Assembly (NCBI RefSeq): GCF_002776525.5
Contig: NC_045434.1
Location: forward strand, 114,335,159-114,399,158
Direction of reading: 5' to 3'
Length of the DNA: 64,000 bases
DNA from: Piliocolobus tephrosceles
Taxonomy: Eukaryota; Chordata; Mammalia; Primates; Cercopithecidae
The position numbers and the translations under genes were made by a program. Below, piece after piece: positions 12,714 through 24,884 of this stretch (positions are counted from its first letter, which is position 1; every line of letters begins with the position of its first letter). The notes below the pieces were generated by a model. The model was not told the origin of the DNA. It saw only the letters and a list, made by a program, of their open reading frames with translations, and ran no database searches.

Positions 12714-13016
12714 AAATATATATATTACATAATGTATATATTATGCATAATATATAATATGTTATATGTTATATATTTTATATAAAATTATGTTACATTA
12801 TTTTTATATAAAATTATATGTTGTATATTTTATATAATATATATGTTTTATATATATCTTTATTTTATATATTATATATAATTATATATTTTATAATATA
12901 TGTTATATATTTTATATAAAAATTATACTTATATATTTCTTATATGATATATAATTTTATATAATATATAATGTACTATATAATATAAAATATATAATAA
13001 TATATATTATATATTA
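12714..13016. repeat. AT-rich irregular (TA)n tract
   Basis: About 300 bases of almost pure A/T with many TATATA and ATATAATATAT blocks and numerous short palindromes. It probably arose by expansion and rearrangement from the tail of the preceding Alu. Confidence 0.95.
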
Positions 13017-13554
13017 TTTCAAACCCATTTCAAAGATCTTTTGCCTTTTTTTCTGGAGCTATGTACTTCCATATTGCAATATAAGAACTGATTCTTCTTT
13101 AAAACAATGCAATTTATAGAGTTAAAGAAGTGACCTAGTAGTTCCATGAGAAGCAGATTTATGTGTCATGTATACACATCAACAACAAAACTAAGGTTCT
13201 TAAGTCTTTCTAGTAATCATAGGAAGAAATACGTAACATATATTTTGGAGGCATGGACGAGAGACACTCAGTGACTGGTGACTAAATGTTAGAAAGTAGC
13301 ATCTCAGCTATGAGTCAAGGACTGTATATTAAGTGATCTTTATATCCTAAACAGAGCTTAGCATAGGATGTGCACATATTAGTTGCTACTTAAATGCTTT
13401 CTAATGTATTGACTAGCTAAGCAAACTGATAATGCAGATAAAATTTCGGAGGTATTACTTAACTTTGTAAATACTTTTCAGAATTCAAATAAATTATTTA
13501 TGTACTACCCATGAATTAGAGACTATCCATTCATTATCATATAAATTATATTAC
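13017..13554. other. Unique intronic sequence
   Basis: No element or gene recognised. Confidence 0.5.
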
Positions 13555-13974
13555 TTGATTTCCTTGCTGAAAATCTTCCAGTGGCTTCCTGTTGCCTAGA
13601 AGACCTAAACAATATGGCATTTGCTCAACTCTCCTACCTTAGTTTCTATCACGTTCCACCTTGAGTATTCCATACTGTATTTTCTATTTCTCTTCAGGGT
13701 CTTTACATTCACTGCTGCTCTTTTTGGAATGTTCTTCCACAGATATTTCCATGGTCCACTCTTTCACATCCTTTAACTTTTGTTCTGATATTCTGCCCTC
13801 TCAGACCACCTCTTTCTAAAGTGGCTGTCTTCTTATTCTCTTTCCCTTACCCTGATTATTTTTCTTCATGGTATATATCACTGCCTGAAATTATATTTAT
13901 TGTTTTGGTGTATCAAGTTGAGTACCTGGTATATAATGCCCAGTAAACATTTCCCTAAAAAAAAAAAAAAAAAT
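13555..13974 (+). mobile_element. L2 LINE 3' end
   Basis: Well preserved L2 order: 'cttccagtggcttcctgttg', 'ctctttttggaatgttcttc', 'ctgccctctcagaccacctc', 'gtatatatcactgcctgaaa', then 'gtacctggtatataatgccc'. An A run follows. Confidence 0.85.
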
Positions 13975-15728
13975 CAATTTTTCTAATCAATATGTTTGGG
14001 TGGTACATACCAAAGGGTCAGTCAGTTGTCAGGCAGGTAAGCAGACTCTGTGTAAGACAACAAGGTGTGGCTGGAGCAGCAACCATATGGGAAAGGTTTA
14101 GGCTTAAGAGGTATGCAAATAAAAAATAAGTAAAATGTTGTGTCGACCAAATAAAATATATCTGGGGACCAGATTGGGCCCAACTGTTTAGGGTTTACAT
14201 AAGTTACACAATAGCAATGACCATCTCGTGATAGTTTTGGAGAAAATATTGTTTTCTATAAATACGTATTCCCACTTCTCTCTTTTCCTTTTTTTTCATC
14301 TTATCACACTTAGTACTTTTTCCTTCAGATGTAAAGGTGAAATAGTATGGTGTATGCACTCAATACTGTTCAGCTCCTTAATGACATAAACAGTGAATGC
14401 AAATGTAAACCTATCTGTAGGTTTTCTAATCACAGAAACAGGAAGCTCCAAATTTAAGAACATAGAATCAGTGATGCAAATGTGTTGGGGGTTGGGGAGC
14501 TTGCCAAGGACAGACAGAAAATAGAAAAAGTCACCCTTCACTTCTGATACCTAAACTCAATCAAGTCTCAGAGAGGGACAGTTTCCAGAGAAATGATCAT
14601 CCTATAGATATGAATAGGTTAATGAGGCTATAAAGCCTTTATTTGCCCACCAGTTTATTCTTCTCTTCCTGGGAAACTAAGGCTTCTCTTAAGCCACTCT
14701 CTGATTCTCTGATATCTTAACTGGTCTGTGATAGGGTTTAGATTCAGTCAATCTATTATCATCTTCTATTTATATTTCTCTGCAATCAATGACCATGCTA
14801 TGTTGCTTCAGGCTGTGATTCACAATCATAAACTGTAGTTTATATTTATCAACTTCAGTTGTGAGAAAAATTGGGCAGGCAGGATGTAATTACATTGTCA
14901 TGAGCTACTAAAGACAAACACTGAGGCTCACACATCAATGACCACAGAAGTCCGACCCATTCTCCCCACAGCTCAGTTTGTGTGTCCAAATCTCTATAGC
15001 TCTACCGGCATCTAGGAGCTGCAATTTCCTGTGTGTGAGTTTTAAGTTGCCTTGTTCAGATTTCTAGCAAATTGGAATAACACTTTGTGATAGAGACATC
15101 AGCATTTTCAATAGAACTTTATATTTTTTTGTGAGACAATGATCAGCCTTGTAGGAGTTGGCCATAATTTAGATTAATTTACGGTGGAGCTGTCAAGTCT
15201 AGAATTAACAGAGAAAACCTAGCATAAACTAATCTGTCAGTTCAAGGCACAGACTTCAATCCTTTAATCACAGCTAAACTCTTTTACTTCTGGGGAACCA
15301 AAGCTGTCCTCACAGCAGGGTGTTATGGCATGTTTGTAATGTCTAAAGGGTAAAAATATGCTCAAATTGCAGTTCAAATACTGTGTTTTTAAGCAACAGC
15401 AGCTTGTAGATGTTGTTAAACTCTCTGCCTTTTTTTTTTTTTCCTGGAATGATTTGATTGCCATTGTAAGGTCCTCTTTAGAATTCATTACTTTCAAAAC
15501 AGATACACTAAAATTTAGGCTTTTTTCCCCCCATAGGCCAGTGCTCTGCATTACTTTGGAAAAAGGTGACCAAATTTTCCATGGGCTAGATCAACACTAG
15601 AATGCAACAAATGAATTGATTATAAAGAAAAAGTTTACATTAGACAGACTCATCCAGAACAGGAAACCCCATTCATGACCAAATCTATGTGCAAGTGGCC
15701 AGTTGCTGTTGATTAACTCATAGATGTC

Positions 15729-15770
<42 letters not shown>

Positions 15771-17134
15771 TTAAGTACTATCTCCTCATGCCTATCTATT
15801 TTCCAGTGCTCAACTTGAGAGTATCATCTTCATCAATAAAGCCTGAAGAACTAAATGTTTAAAATAACTCAAGTAGAGGTGGCACTTAATATTTCTTAGT
15901 CCAGTGTAATATTTTCTCTCAATTGCATTTTCCCCTACAAAGATTAAAAAAAATTCATACCTTAGGTATTTACTTTCAGGTTGTGCATATTGTTGCATAT
16001 GCATTCTTAGGACATGTAAACACTTTCTCATCGTGTTTAGAGTCACAATAAAAACTCATTTTTAATTTGATATATTTCAAAATTTTAACTATGTATTTGA
16101 ATGGAATGGTCTATTATTTGAGTGGTCAGAAATTTAAAAGAAACGATTTGACTTACATAGAAGAGTAGTATATCATGCTGTAAATTCTACTGTTACAGTT
16201 TCAAATGTTCCTTAGATACATGAAACTAAGTGCAAGTTTAATATTCAAACTAAAGAACTTCATCTATATTTCAAATGTTTCTAATCAATATTTCCCTTCA
16301 TTTTATATCAACTCACCATTATAATCACATATAACTGGAACATTAAGGACCAGATAGCCTGTTATGAATAATTTACAGTTGTCATTGTGAAAAAACAAAT
16401 TGTTAAATATCACTGACAAAAAAAATATATTTACAATTTTATGTCAAAAAATAAATTTTTTCCAGTTCCCTTTGTTCTTTGTTAGCTTTTAAAATCAAGC
16501 TGTCCTCTTTCTTCCAATGTTAACTTGGTGATTCAGGATTTCTGGCCATTTCTCAACTATTTCTATCAGATCAGCCAAGTAAAGAATGAAATTAGCTGAA
16601 GTTTTTAAGGAACTGTGAAATGTCTGTGGAAGAAATGAAGTAGTTAAAATTAAAAGCTGAGCTATTGTAAGTTTATGGAGATTTTGGGGTCCAAGACTTT
16701 GACAAGGAGGTATACAATCAAAGTATCTAGAAAATACGTTATAATCCTGAATGAATCACGTTTAGCCTTTCTTTCCTTTCTCATGCTCACTGCATGCATG
16801 CTTATCTTCTCTGGCCCAGTTAAGTATAAATTTAGGAATTTATTTTAAATGAGATCATGGTTCAATGAGGTCAACTACTATAATGGATCAGGTCAGCAGA
16901 AAATAATTTCTTTCAAATAGTACTCTCATATACTGTAGGGCATACATCAGTGCTCTGTAACCTAAGGAAGGAATCCTTGCACACAATTGTCAGGACCAAT
17001 TCTGACTGGGGTGGGGCCCACCAGTGAATGCATTTAAAAATTACGCTTGGTGATTTGTGTTGTCTGGTTAGGCATTGTTGATTAGGCCCAGATGGAGACA
17101 GACTTGGTTAAATTCTCCCCATTATTAGACTGGT
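13975..17134. other. Unique intronic sequence with one CA repeat
   Basis: More than 3 kb with no Alu, L1 or LTR that I recognise. Short open frames at 14296-14541 and 15264-15600 show no domain and are judged chance. Confidence 0.55.
15731..15768 (+). repeat. (CA)n microsatellite
   Basis: About 18 perfect CA units. Confidence 0.97.
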
Positions 17135-17418
17135 CTTTTATTTTTGAGAAGAGTCTCGCCTTGTTGCCCAGGCTGGAGTGCAGTGGCACGATCTCCACTT
17201 GCTGCAACCTCCACCTCCCGGGTTCAAGAGATCCTAATGCCTCAGACTCCCGAGTAGCTAGGATTACAGGCATGTGCCACCATGCTCAGCTAATTTTTGT
17301 ATTTTCTGTAGAGACAGGGTTTTGCCATGTTGTCCAGGCTGGTCTCAAACTCCTAAACTCAAGTGATCCACCTGCCTTGACCTCTCAAAGTGTTGGTATT
17401 ACAGGCCACCGCCAGAGT
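17135..17418 (-). mobile_element. Alu SINE, reverse orientation
   Basis: Reverse Alu ('gttgcccaggctggagtgca', 'ctcccgagtagctaggatta'). The 5' end of the element is slightly degraded ('ggtattacaggccaccgcc'). Confidence 0.92.
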
Positions 17419-17542
17419 GGTCTTTAATTCCCATGCCCAAAGGATAGGATATGTTTCTCCTAATGACTTGACTCCCTTCAGAAAATAGCCAAATTCTTCC
17501 TTAAAAAAAATCATTCTTATAAATTGGTTAATTCATTCAATA

Positions 17543-17836
17543 GGCCTGGCACGGTGGCTCACACCTGTAATCCCAGCACTTTGGGAGGCCGAGGCAAGCA
17601 GATCACTTGAGGCCAGGAGTTTGACACAAGCCTGGCTAACATGGTAAAACACTGTCTGTACTAAAACTACAAAAATTAGCCGGGTGTGGTGATGGGCATC
17701 TGTAATCCCAGCTACTCGTGAGGCTGAGGCACGACAATCACTTGAACCTGGGAGGTAGAGGTTGCAGTCAGCTGAGATCGTGCCACTGAACTCCAGCCTG
17801 GGTGACAGAGTGAGACTCTGTCTCTAAATAAATACA
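17543..17836 (+). mobile_element. AluS-type SINE with exact 15-bp target duplication
   Basis: Complete Alu. The target-site duplication ttaattcattcaata is present exactly at 17528-17542 and 17845-17859. It lies 124 bases from the reverse Alu at 17135-17418. Confidence 0.95.
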
Positions 17837-17859
17837 TAACTTTATTAATTCATTCAATA

Positions 17860-18878
17860 AATATTTTTGAGAATATACTCTCTACCATGTATGTTCTAGG
17901 TCAATAACATTTTAATCTTAGTATCACATTAAAATTTCTTAAAGAGCTTTCAAAATATCCCCATGTCAGGCCTTATGCCAGATGTTCATAGTCATTGGAT
18001 GCAAACCTAAGTATAACCAGGATGGAGACACTTTCCAGGCACTGAGGTGACAAAGGTGAGGAGAACAGACTAAATCCCTTTCATAGTGCATATATTTTCA
18101 TGATGGTAAAACAGCCCAAAATATGAAGACTTTTCTTTCTGCCACAGTGGTGGTCTGGAATACACTAGAATCTTCTTAGGACACAATAATTCATAAACAC
18201 TTTTGAGACTATGTAAAATAGTGTAGAAAAATCCACTGAGGTCAGAAATAAACAATAAAACCGGAGCATTACTAAAGTCATGGATTACCGAATTTCTGTG
18301 GAGTTTGAGGGTGGTGGTAGGTGGACTGGTATTGTGAAAAGACCTGAGGCCACTACATCAAAGATCACCCTAAATAAAGAAGGAAACCCAAGAAAGGTTA
18401 AGGTCTCATGAGACAGGGCAAATTAGTGTGTGTCTGTTTATATATGCACATTTCATAGACACATCCACACTTCCTGTAAATGTTATTGAGAAAACTGGCA
18501 AGGAAACTTATTTGTTTGGGCTTGGCTCTAAGTAGTGGTTAATAATGAACAAATATCTCTGTTTCTGATCGCTACACCATGTGCTCTGAAGTTTGAATAT
18601 ACTCTATTGGTATGGTCCTTAAGACTGCAATCTGTGAATTATAATTTTAAATAGATCCAGTCCCCATTGCTCCTAGGTACCATAAAGAAGAAAACATAAA
18701 TTCACTCTATTATCTTTATTATTTAAAGAATTAGGAAAGATAAAGTACTATCAATTATAAGCTAAGAATTAAAAAAGAAATACTCACAAAGGTAGCAGAA
18801 AACTACTGCCTTATGTGAGAAGCAGTGGAAAAAGTAAGAAGAATGATGTCACTTTAAAAAATAAACAATAAAAACGTT
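17860..18878. other. Mostly unique intronic sequence
   Basis: Starts with 'caataaatatttttgagaat', which resembles an L2/MIR-type tail. The remainder is not recognised and ends in a 25-A run (18879-18903). Confidence 0.45.
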
Positions 18879-18904
18879 AAAAAAAAAAAAAAAAAAAAAA
18901 AAAC

Positions 18905-19185
18905 TAGACCCGCAAAGACTTTGGAAAGTTGAACAATCAGATCAAAATAACCATGTTTGATAGCCTTAAGAAATAAAGAGAAAATTAAAAGCACAAGTGA
19001 GGAATCAGAGACTATCAAAAATGATCAGGCAGGTTTAAAAGAAAAAAAGAAAGCTAACCAAACACAATTCTAGAAATAAAAGATCTGTTCACTAAAATGA
19101 ACAATTCAATGATAAGAGTTTCATGTAGAGAGAAACTCAATATAAGACAGAAGTAGCATTGCTTATCAACAGGAAACGGTGAATT
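18905..19185 (+). mobile_element. Possible L1M 5' region fragment
   Basis: Phrases such as 'gaaataaaagatctgttcac' and 'aaaatgaacaattcaatgat' resemble the sequence upstream of or in ORF1 of old L1s. Weak match. Confidence 0.4.
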
Positions 19186-19663
19186 ATTTTTAGGATACTA
19201 ACAGCTGGGCACACTGCTCCCTTGTCTTTTAAAGTATATAATGTCAAAGCCCATCACACTAAAGTATGCTATCATAAATAACTGAAATGTTTATTACTCA
19301 CTCAGGCAATAGGCTTTCCCTGGATGATAGATGGAGCATACCCACAAAAGGGTTCTCTGAGAGTGTCCAGTGGAAGGGGATGAGAAAGCATGTGGGCCAC
19401 AAGTGGGAATTTTCAGTGACGCCAGGGGTACACTAAGTTCTGAAAGACTTTTTCTTTTTCCATCCCCTTGGAAGAGGATTCCTGGCATGTAACTTATTGA
19501 GCTGCAGCAGAAATGAATGTAAGTGGCATTTTGATGATCCCCATGCAGTTGAGCATAGGGTTTTACCCACCGATGCAGTTGAGCACTACAGGTTTCCACC
19601 CATACGGGCAGGTGTTTAACGGTTTAATTAATGTCATTATGCTTGGGGTGATTTCTTTCTTTC

Positions 19664-19964
19664 TTTTTTTTTTTTTTTTTTTTGAGACAGAGTCTCAGTC
19701 TGTTACCCAGGCTGGAGTGCAGTGGCGCAATCTCAGCTCACTGCAACCTCCACCTCCCAGGTTCAAGCGATTCTTCTGCCTCTGCCTCCTGAGTAGCTGG
19801 GACGACAGGTGCCTGCCACCATGCTCAGCTAATTTTTGTATTTGTAGTAGGGATGGGGGTTTCACCATATTGGCCAGGTTGGTCTTGAACTCCTGACCTC
19901 ATGATCTGCCCGCCTCGGCCTCCCAAAGTGCTGGGATTACAGGCGTGAGCCACCATGCCCAACC
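19664..19964 (-). mobile_element. AluS-type SINE, reverse orientation
   Basis: Begins with a 20-T run behind a short (TTTC)n. Body from 'gagacagagtctcagtctg' to 'gtgagccaccatgcccaacc'. Confidence 0.95.
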
Positions 19965-20062
19965 GATTTAAGTCTGTATCTCTACAACTATTCAATAAAT
20001 GGTGCTGGAACAATCAGTTATCCAAGTAGAAAAAAATAAACTGGATCTCACTTCAGGGTCAT

Positions 20063-20453
20063 TGACGTAGTTTGGGTCTGTGTCTCCACCGAAATCTCGT
20101 GTCAAATTGTAATCCCCAATGTGGGAGGTGGTGCCTTGTGGGAGGTGATTTGATCACTGGGGTTGGTTTCCCCTTGGTGTTGGTCTCATGATAGTGAGTG
20201 AGCTCTCATAAGATCTGGTTGTTTAAAAGTGCATGGCACCTCTCTACCCATTGGTACTGCTCTTGCCATGTAAGATGTCTGCTCCTGTTTTGCCTTCTGC
20301 CATGAGTAAAAGCAACCTGAGGCCTCCCCAGAAGCAGATGCTACCATGCGTCATGTACAGCCTGTGGAAACATAAGCCAGTTAAATCTCTTTTCTTTATG
20401 AAGTATGCAGTTTCAGGTATTTCTTTGTAGCAGCACAAGAATAAATTAACACA
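20063..20453 (+). mobile_element. 5' LTR of a MaLR (MST/THE1-type) element
   Basis: 391-bp LTR starting TG and ending ACA, with 'ctctcataagatctggttgt', 'cctgaggcctccccagaagc' and the AATAAA-like 'ttaaatctcttttctttatg'. It is preceded by target duplication gtcat (20058-20062). Confidence 0.9.
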
Positions 20454-22460
20454 GAGAATTGGTATCCAGGAGTGGGGCATTGCTATAAAAATACCTGAAA
20501 ATGTGGCAGTAGCTTTGGAATTGGGTAACTGGCAGAGGTTGGAAGAGTGTGGAGTGCTCAGAAGAAGGCAGGAAGATGATTTTCCAGATTTGTTAAATTG
20601 TTGTGACTAAAATGTGAATAGTGATGTGGACAATGAAGTCTAGGCTGAGGAGGTCTCAGAGGAAATTATGAACTCACTGGTAACAGGAGCAAATGTCACC
20701 TTTGTTATGCATTAGCAAAAATGTTGGCTACATTGTGCCCTGCCCTAGGGATCTGTGAAACATTGAACTTGAGAATGATGATTTAGGGTATCAGGCAAAA
20801 TAAATTTCTAAGCAGCAAAGCATTCAAAATTTGACCTGGCTGTTTCTAACAGTCTTGGCTAATATGTGTGGGCAATGAAATGGCTTGAAACTGGAACATA
20901 TATTTGAAAGGGAAGCAGAGTGTAGAAGTATGGAAACTTTGCAGGCTGGCCATGTGGTAGAAAATAAAAGCCCATTTTTAGGAGAGGATCAAGCAGGCTA
21001 CAGAAATTTACATAAGAAAAATGTTAATTTTCTCATGCAAATATTAATATCCAAGACAATGGGGAAAAGGCTTTGGAGGCATTTCAGAGACTTTCATGGC
21101 AGGCCCCCTCATCAGAGGCCCAGAAACGTAGGAGGAAAAAATGGTTTCCTGGAACAGGCCTAGTGCCCCACCACCTTGTACAGCCTTGGCCTACTGCTCC
21201 CCACATGCTGGCTGCTCCCGCTCCAGTTGTGGCTCAAAGGGGCCCACTTACAGTTAGGACCACTGCTTCAGAGGGTGAAAACCATAAACCTTTGTGGTTT
21301 CCACATGGCATTAAGCCTGCAGGTGCACAGAGTTTATTTAAAAGTGCAGAGCAGGAACAGGCATCTTACATATAGAGTGTGTAAGAACTCCAGACCTCAT
21401 GAGCTGCCAGCCTTTAAGTTGATTCACACCTTAAAGATTATTTTGAAGCTTTAAGATTTAATGACTACCATGTTGGGTTCTGGACTTGCAAGGGGCCTGT
21501 AGCCCCTTTCTTTTGGCTGATTTCTCCCTTTTGGAAGGGGAATGTTTACCCAATTGTACCTTGGAGGTAACTAACTTGTTTTTGATTTTACAGACTCATA
21601 GGTGGAAGGGACTTGCCTTATCGCAGAGGGAAAATGTGGGGCTGGAGCCCCCACAGAGAGTCTCCATTTTGAGCACTGCCTAGTGGGTCTGTGAGAAGAG
21701 GACCATTGTCCTCCAGAGACCATAACTGTAGATACACCAACACCTTGAACCTGTCACCAGGAAAAGACTAGATTTCAGAGAATATGTGGAAAAGCCTGGA
21801 TGTCCAGGTAGAAGCCTGCTGCAGAAGCAAAGCCCTCATGAAGAACCTCTACTGAGGTAGTGTAGAGGGGAAATATGGTGCTGGAGCCCAAACACAGAGT
21901 CCCCATTGGAGCACTGCCTAGTGGGTCTGTAAGAAGAGGGCCCCAGAGCCCGTAACTGTAGATACACCAACAGCTTGCACCCATCACCAGGAAAAGCCAC
22001 AGGCACTCAACGCCAACCCATGAAAGCAGCCACAGGGGCTGAACCCTGCAAAGCCACAAAGGTGGCTTTGGGAGCCCACCCCTTGTACCAGTGTGCCCTG
22101 GATGTGAAACATAGAGTCAAAGGAGATTATTTTGAAGCTTTAAGGTTTAATGACTACCATGTTGGGTTTTGGACTTGCATGGGGACTGTAGCCCCTTTCT
22201 TTTGGCTGATTTCTCTCTTTTGGAAGGGGAATGTTTACCCAATGCTTGTACCCTAATTGTACCTTGGAGGTAACTAACTTGTTTTTGATTTTACAGACTG
22301 ATAGGTGGAAGGGACTTGCCTTATCTCAGATGGGACTTTGGACTTTAGACTTCTGAGTTAATGCTAGAATGAGTTAAAACTTTGGGGGACTGTTGGGAAG
22401 ACATGATTATATACTGCAATGTGAGAAGGACTTGAGATTTGGGAAGGGCCAGGGGCAGAA
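20454..22460 (+). mobile_element. MaLR internal region, non-coding, with rearranged duplications
   Basis: Starts 'gagaattggtatccaggagt', the usual start of MST/THE1 internal sequence. It runs through the known non-coding MaLR interior ('tggacaatgaagtctaggct') to a polypurine-like 'ggaagggccaggggcagaa'. No retroviral gene is recognisable, as is normal for this group. Two segments occur twice: about 21431-21625 resembles 22123-22325, and about 21630-21770 resembles 21866-22000. Confidence 0.85.
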
Positions 22461-22843
22461 TGATATTGGTTTGGGTCTGTGTCCCTGCTCAAATCTCATG
22501 TTGAATTGTAGTAACCAATGCTGGAGGTGGGGCCTGGTGAGAAATGACTAGATCATGGGAGTAGATTTTCCCCATGAGAACCCAGGTGAGTTCTCATGAG
22601 ATCTGGTTCTTTAAAAGTATGTAGCACTGCCCCCATCTTTCTTGGTCCTGCTCCTGCCGTGTAAAATGCCTGTTCCCGCTTTGCTTTCCACCATGAGTAA
22701 AAGCTTCCTGAGGCCTCTCCAGAAGCAGCTGTTGCCATGCTTCTGTATAGCCTGCAGAACTGTGAGTCAACTAAACCTCTTTTCTTTATAAATTATCCAG
22801 TTTCAGGTATTTCTTTATAGCAGTGAGCAAAGTGACTAAAACA
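22461..22843 (+). mobile_element. 3' LTR of the same MaLR element
   Basis: 383-bp LTR, similar to the 5' LTR and ending 'agtgactaaaaca'. It is followed by gtcat (22844-22848), the exact copy of the 5-bp duplication before the 5' LTR. That makes 20063-22843 a complete, single-event insertion. Confidence 0.92.
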
Positions 22844-22975
22844 GTCATATATAAAATTGATCTCCAGGTGAAACCTGGACTTTATTGTGAGTGGCAAAAT
22901 CCTAAAACATTTTGAAGAAGCTAAGACAGAGTATCTCTGTGATTCTGTGTTTTGGGGAAGACAAAGATTACATTT

Positions 22976-23668
22976 TTATAGATTTATTAAGGTATAATTA
23001 ACAGACAAAAATTGTGTATATTTAAATATTACTAAGTGATAATTTGACATGTATAAACACTGTGAAGTGATTACCACAATCAAGCCGATTAACACAAACA
23101 TAACTTCACATAATTACCTGTGTGTGGAGAACATTTAAGATCTATATTCTTAGCAAATTTTAGGTGTACAATATTATTAACTATAGTCACTATGCTGTAC
23201 ATTAACGCTCCAAAACGTATTCATCCTGTATAACTGAAGCTTTACACTTTTTGACAAGAATCTTCCCATTTTCTCCACCTCCCATTCCCTGGCAACCATC
23301 ATTCTACTCTCTGCTTCTATTAGTTAGACTTCTTTAGATTCCACATATAAGTGAGATCATGCAATATTGTCTTTCTGTACCTGGCTTATATTTCTTAGCA
23401 TAATGTTCTCCAGGCTCATCAATGTTGTCACAAATGACAGAATTTTCTTCTTTTTTAAGGCTGAATAATATCACATTGTATATATGCATTTCACTTTCCT
23501 TATCCATTCACCTGTCAATGAACATTTAGGGTGATTCCACATCTTGGCAATTGTGACTAATGCTGCAGTGAACAAGGGAGTACAGAAACCACTCTGAGAC
23601 ACTGATTTTAATTCCTTTTGATATATACCCAGAAGTAGGATTGCTCAATCATATGGTAGTTGAATAAA
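22976..23668 (-). mobile_element. Old L1M 3' part, reverse orientation
   Basis: Reverse L1: 'tttattaaggtataattaac' (3' UTR), then 'ggctgaataatatcacattg', 'ccacatcttggcaattgtga' and 'acccagaagtaggattgctc' (antisense ORF2 C-terminus). Flanked by 'aaagatta' (22966-22973) and 'aaagattta' (near 23668), a possible target duplication. Confidence 0.82.
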
Positions 23669-24884
23669 GATTTAATTTCTTAAGTAAAACACAAAAACAT
23701 ATCATCATAAAGATAACTATGGATAAATTTGATCAATTACAAATTATGAACATCTGTTCATTAAAAGTCACCATAAAGAGAATGAAAATTCAAGCCATGA
23801 ATTGGAGAAAGGAAGATAAAACTGATGAAGAATTAGAATCCTGTTTATATATTTCTATGAATCAATTAAAATGAAAGATAAATTATCTCATTAAAAATGG
23901 GCAAAATACAGGGAAAGATATTTCCCAATAAAAGAAACAAGAATGATAGACATTTAGGGTATCTATCTTTATCAGTAATGAGATTATTAATCAGAACCAC
24001 AATTTATATTACATTCATGAGGTTGAAAAAATTAGTCAGTTTGAAAATACTCATAGAGAGAAAGTACAATTTTTAGACCTGCCGTTTAAAATATAAATTA
24101 GTAACAACACTTTGGAAGAAAAGTGGGGGTTATTTTATAAGGCTGAATATGTCCTACTTACCTATTCCCTTCCAAGGTATTTATTTTCCTAGATACCTTT
24201 TGCACACACGTACCAAAAAGTTCTTAACAAGGATATCTATAAGGGCAGCAGTTTAAAACAAACCAAATGGTCCACTGACAGGAGTACAGATAAATAAACT
24301 GTGGTATAGTCACACAATGGAATACTATTTCATCAATATTTATGATTCTCAGAAGCATAATATTGGGTTAGAAAAGCAAGTCTCAGAAGAAGGCATACAC
24401 TATGACACTTAAAACTAACCTAAACAGTATATTGTTTAGGGATAAGTACCTATATGCTAAAACTACAGAGCAAAGCAAAAGAATGAGAAAAAATAATTCA
24501 AGAAAATGGTTATTCTAGATGTGAGTGTAGATGGTCAAAAAGTCAGGGACCTGTAGCAGCATGGTATTGTCACTTGGGAGAAATACATAAGGGATTTAAA
24601 CATTGTTGCTAATATTCTATTTCTCAAATTTTGTGGTGGGTTCATAGGTGGGTAATTTTGCTATTCAGCTCCCTAACCTAGATCTATTCTACATACATTC
24701 TTTGCATGTTTCATTAAAAAGGATTTTATGCATATAACTTAAATTATATATATGCATAGAAAAAAATTAAAAATAAATTTAAAAATAGATAATTAAGATC
24801 TTTTATATGGAACTCAGTGCTACAAACAATAACAACAACAGGGTAATAGAATCAGGGTGGGGCTGCTGTTGGAGAGAAAATGAC

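Larger units (their letters stand above)
19970..24740 (+). mobile_element. Old L1M LINE, split by a MaLR provirus and an antisense L1
   Basis: Three pieces of one L1 ORF2/3' region in order: 19970-20062 ('caataaatggtgctggaaca'), 22849-22975 ('aaatcctaaaacattttgaa', 'agtatctctgtgattctgtg') and 23670-24740 ('attggagaaaggaagataaa', 'ccaaatggtccactgacagg', 'cacacaatggaatactattt'). The reading continues from piece to piece, which shows that the two other elements inserted later. Non-coding. Confidence 0.75.

Noticed and set aside
20454..22460. Search for retroviral genes inside the MaLR
   Set aside because: Only short frames occur; the group normally lacks recognisable coding genes, and none is seen here.
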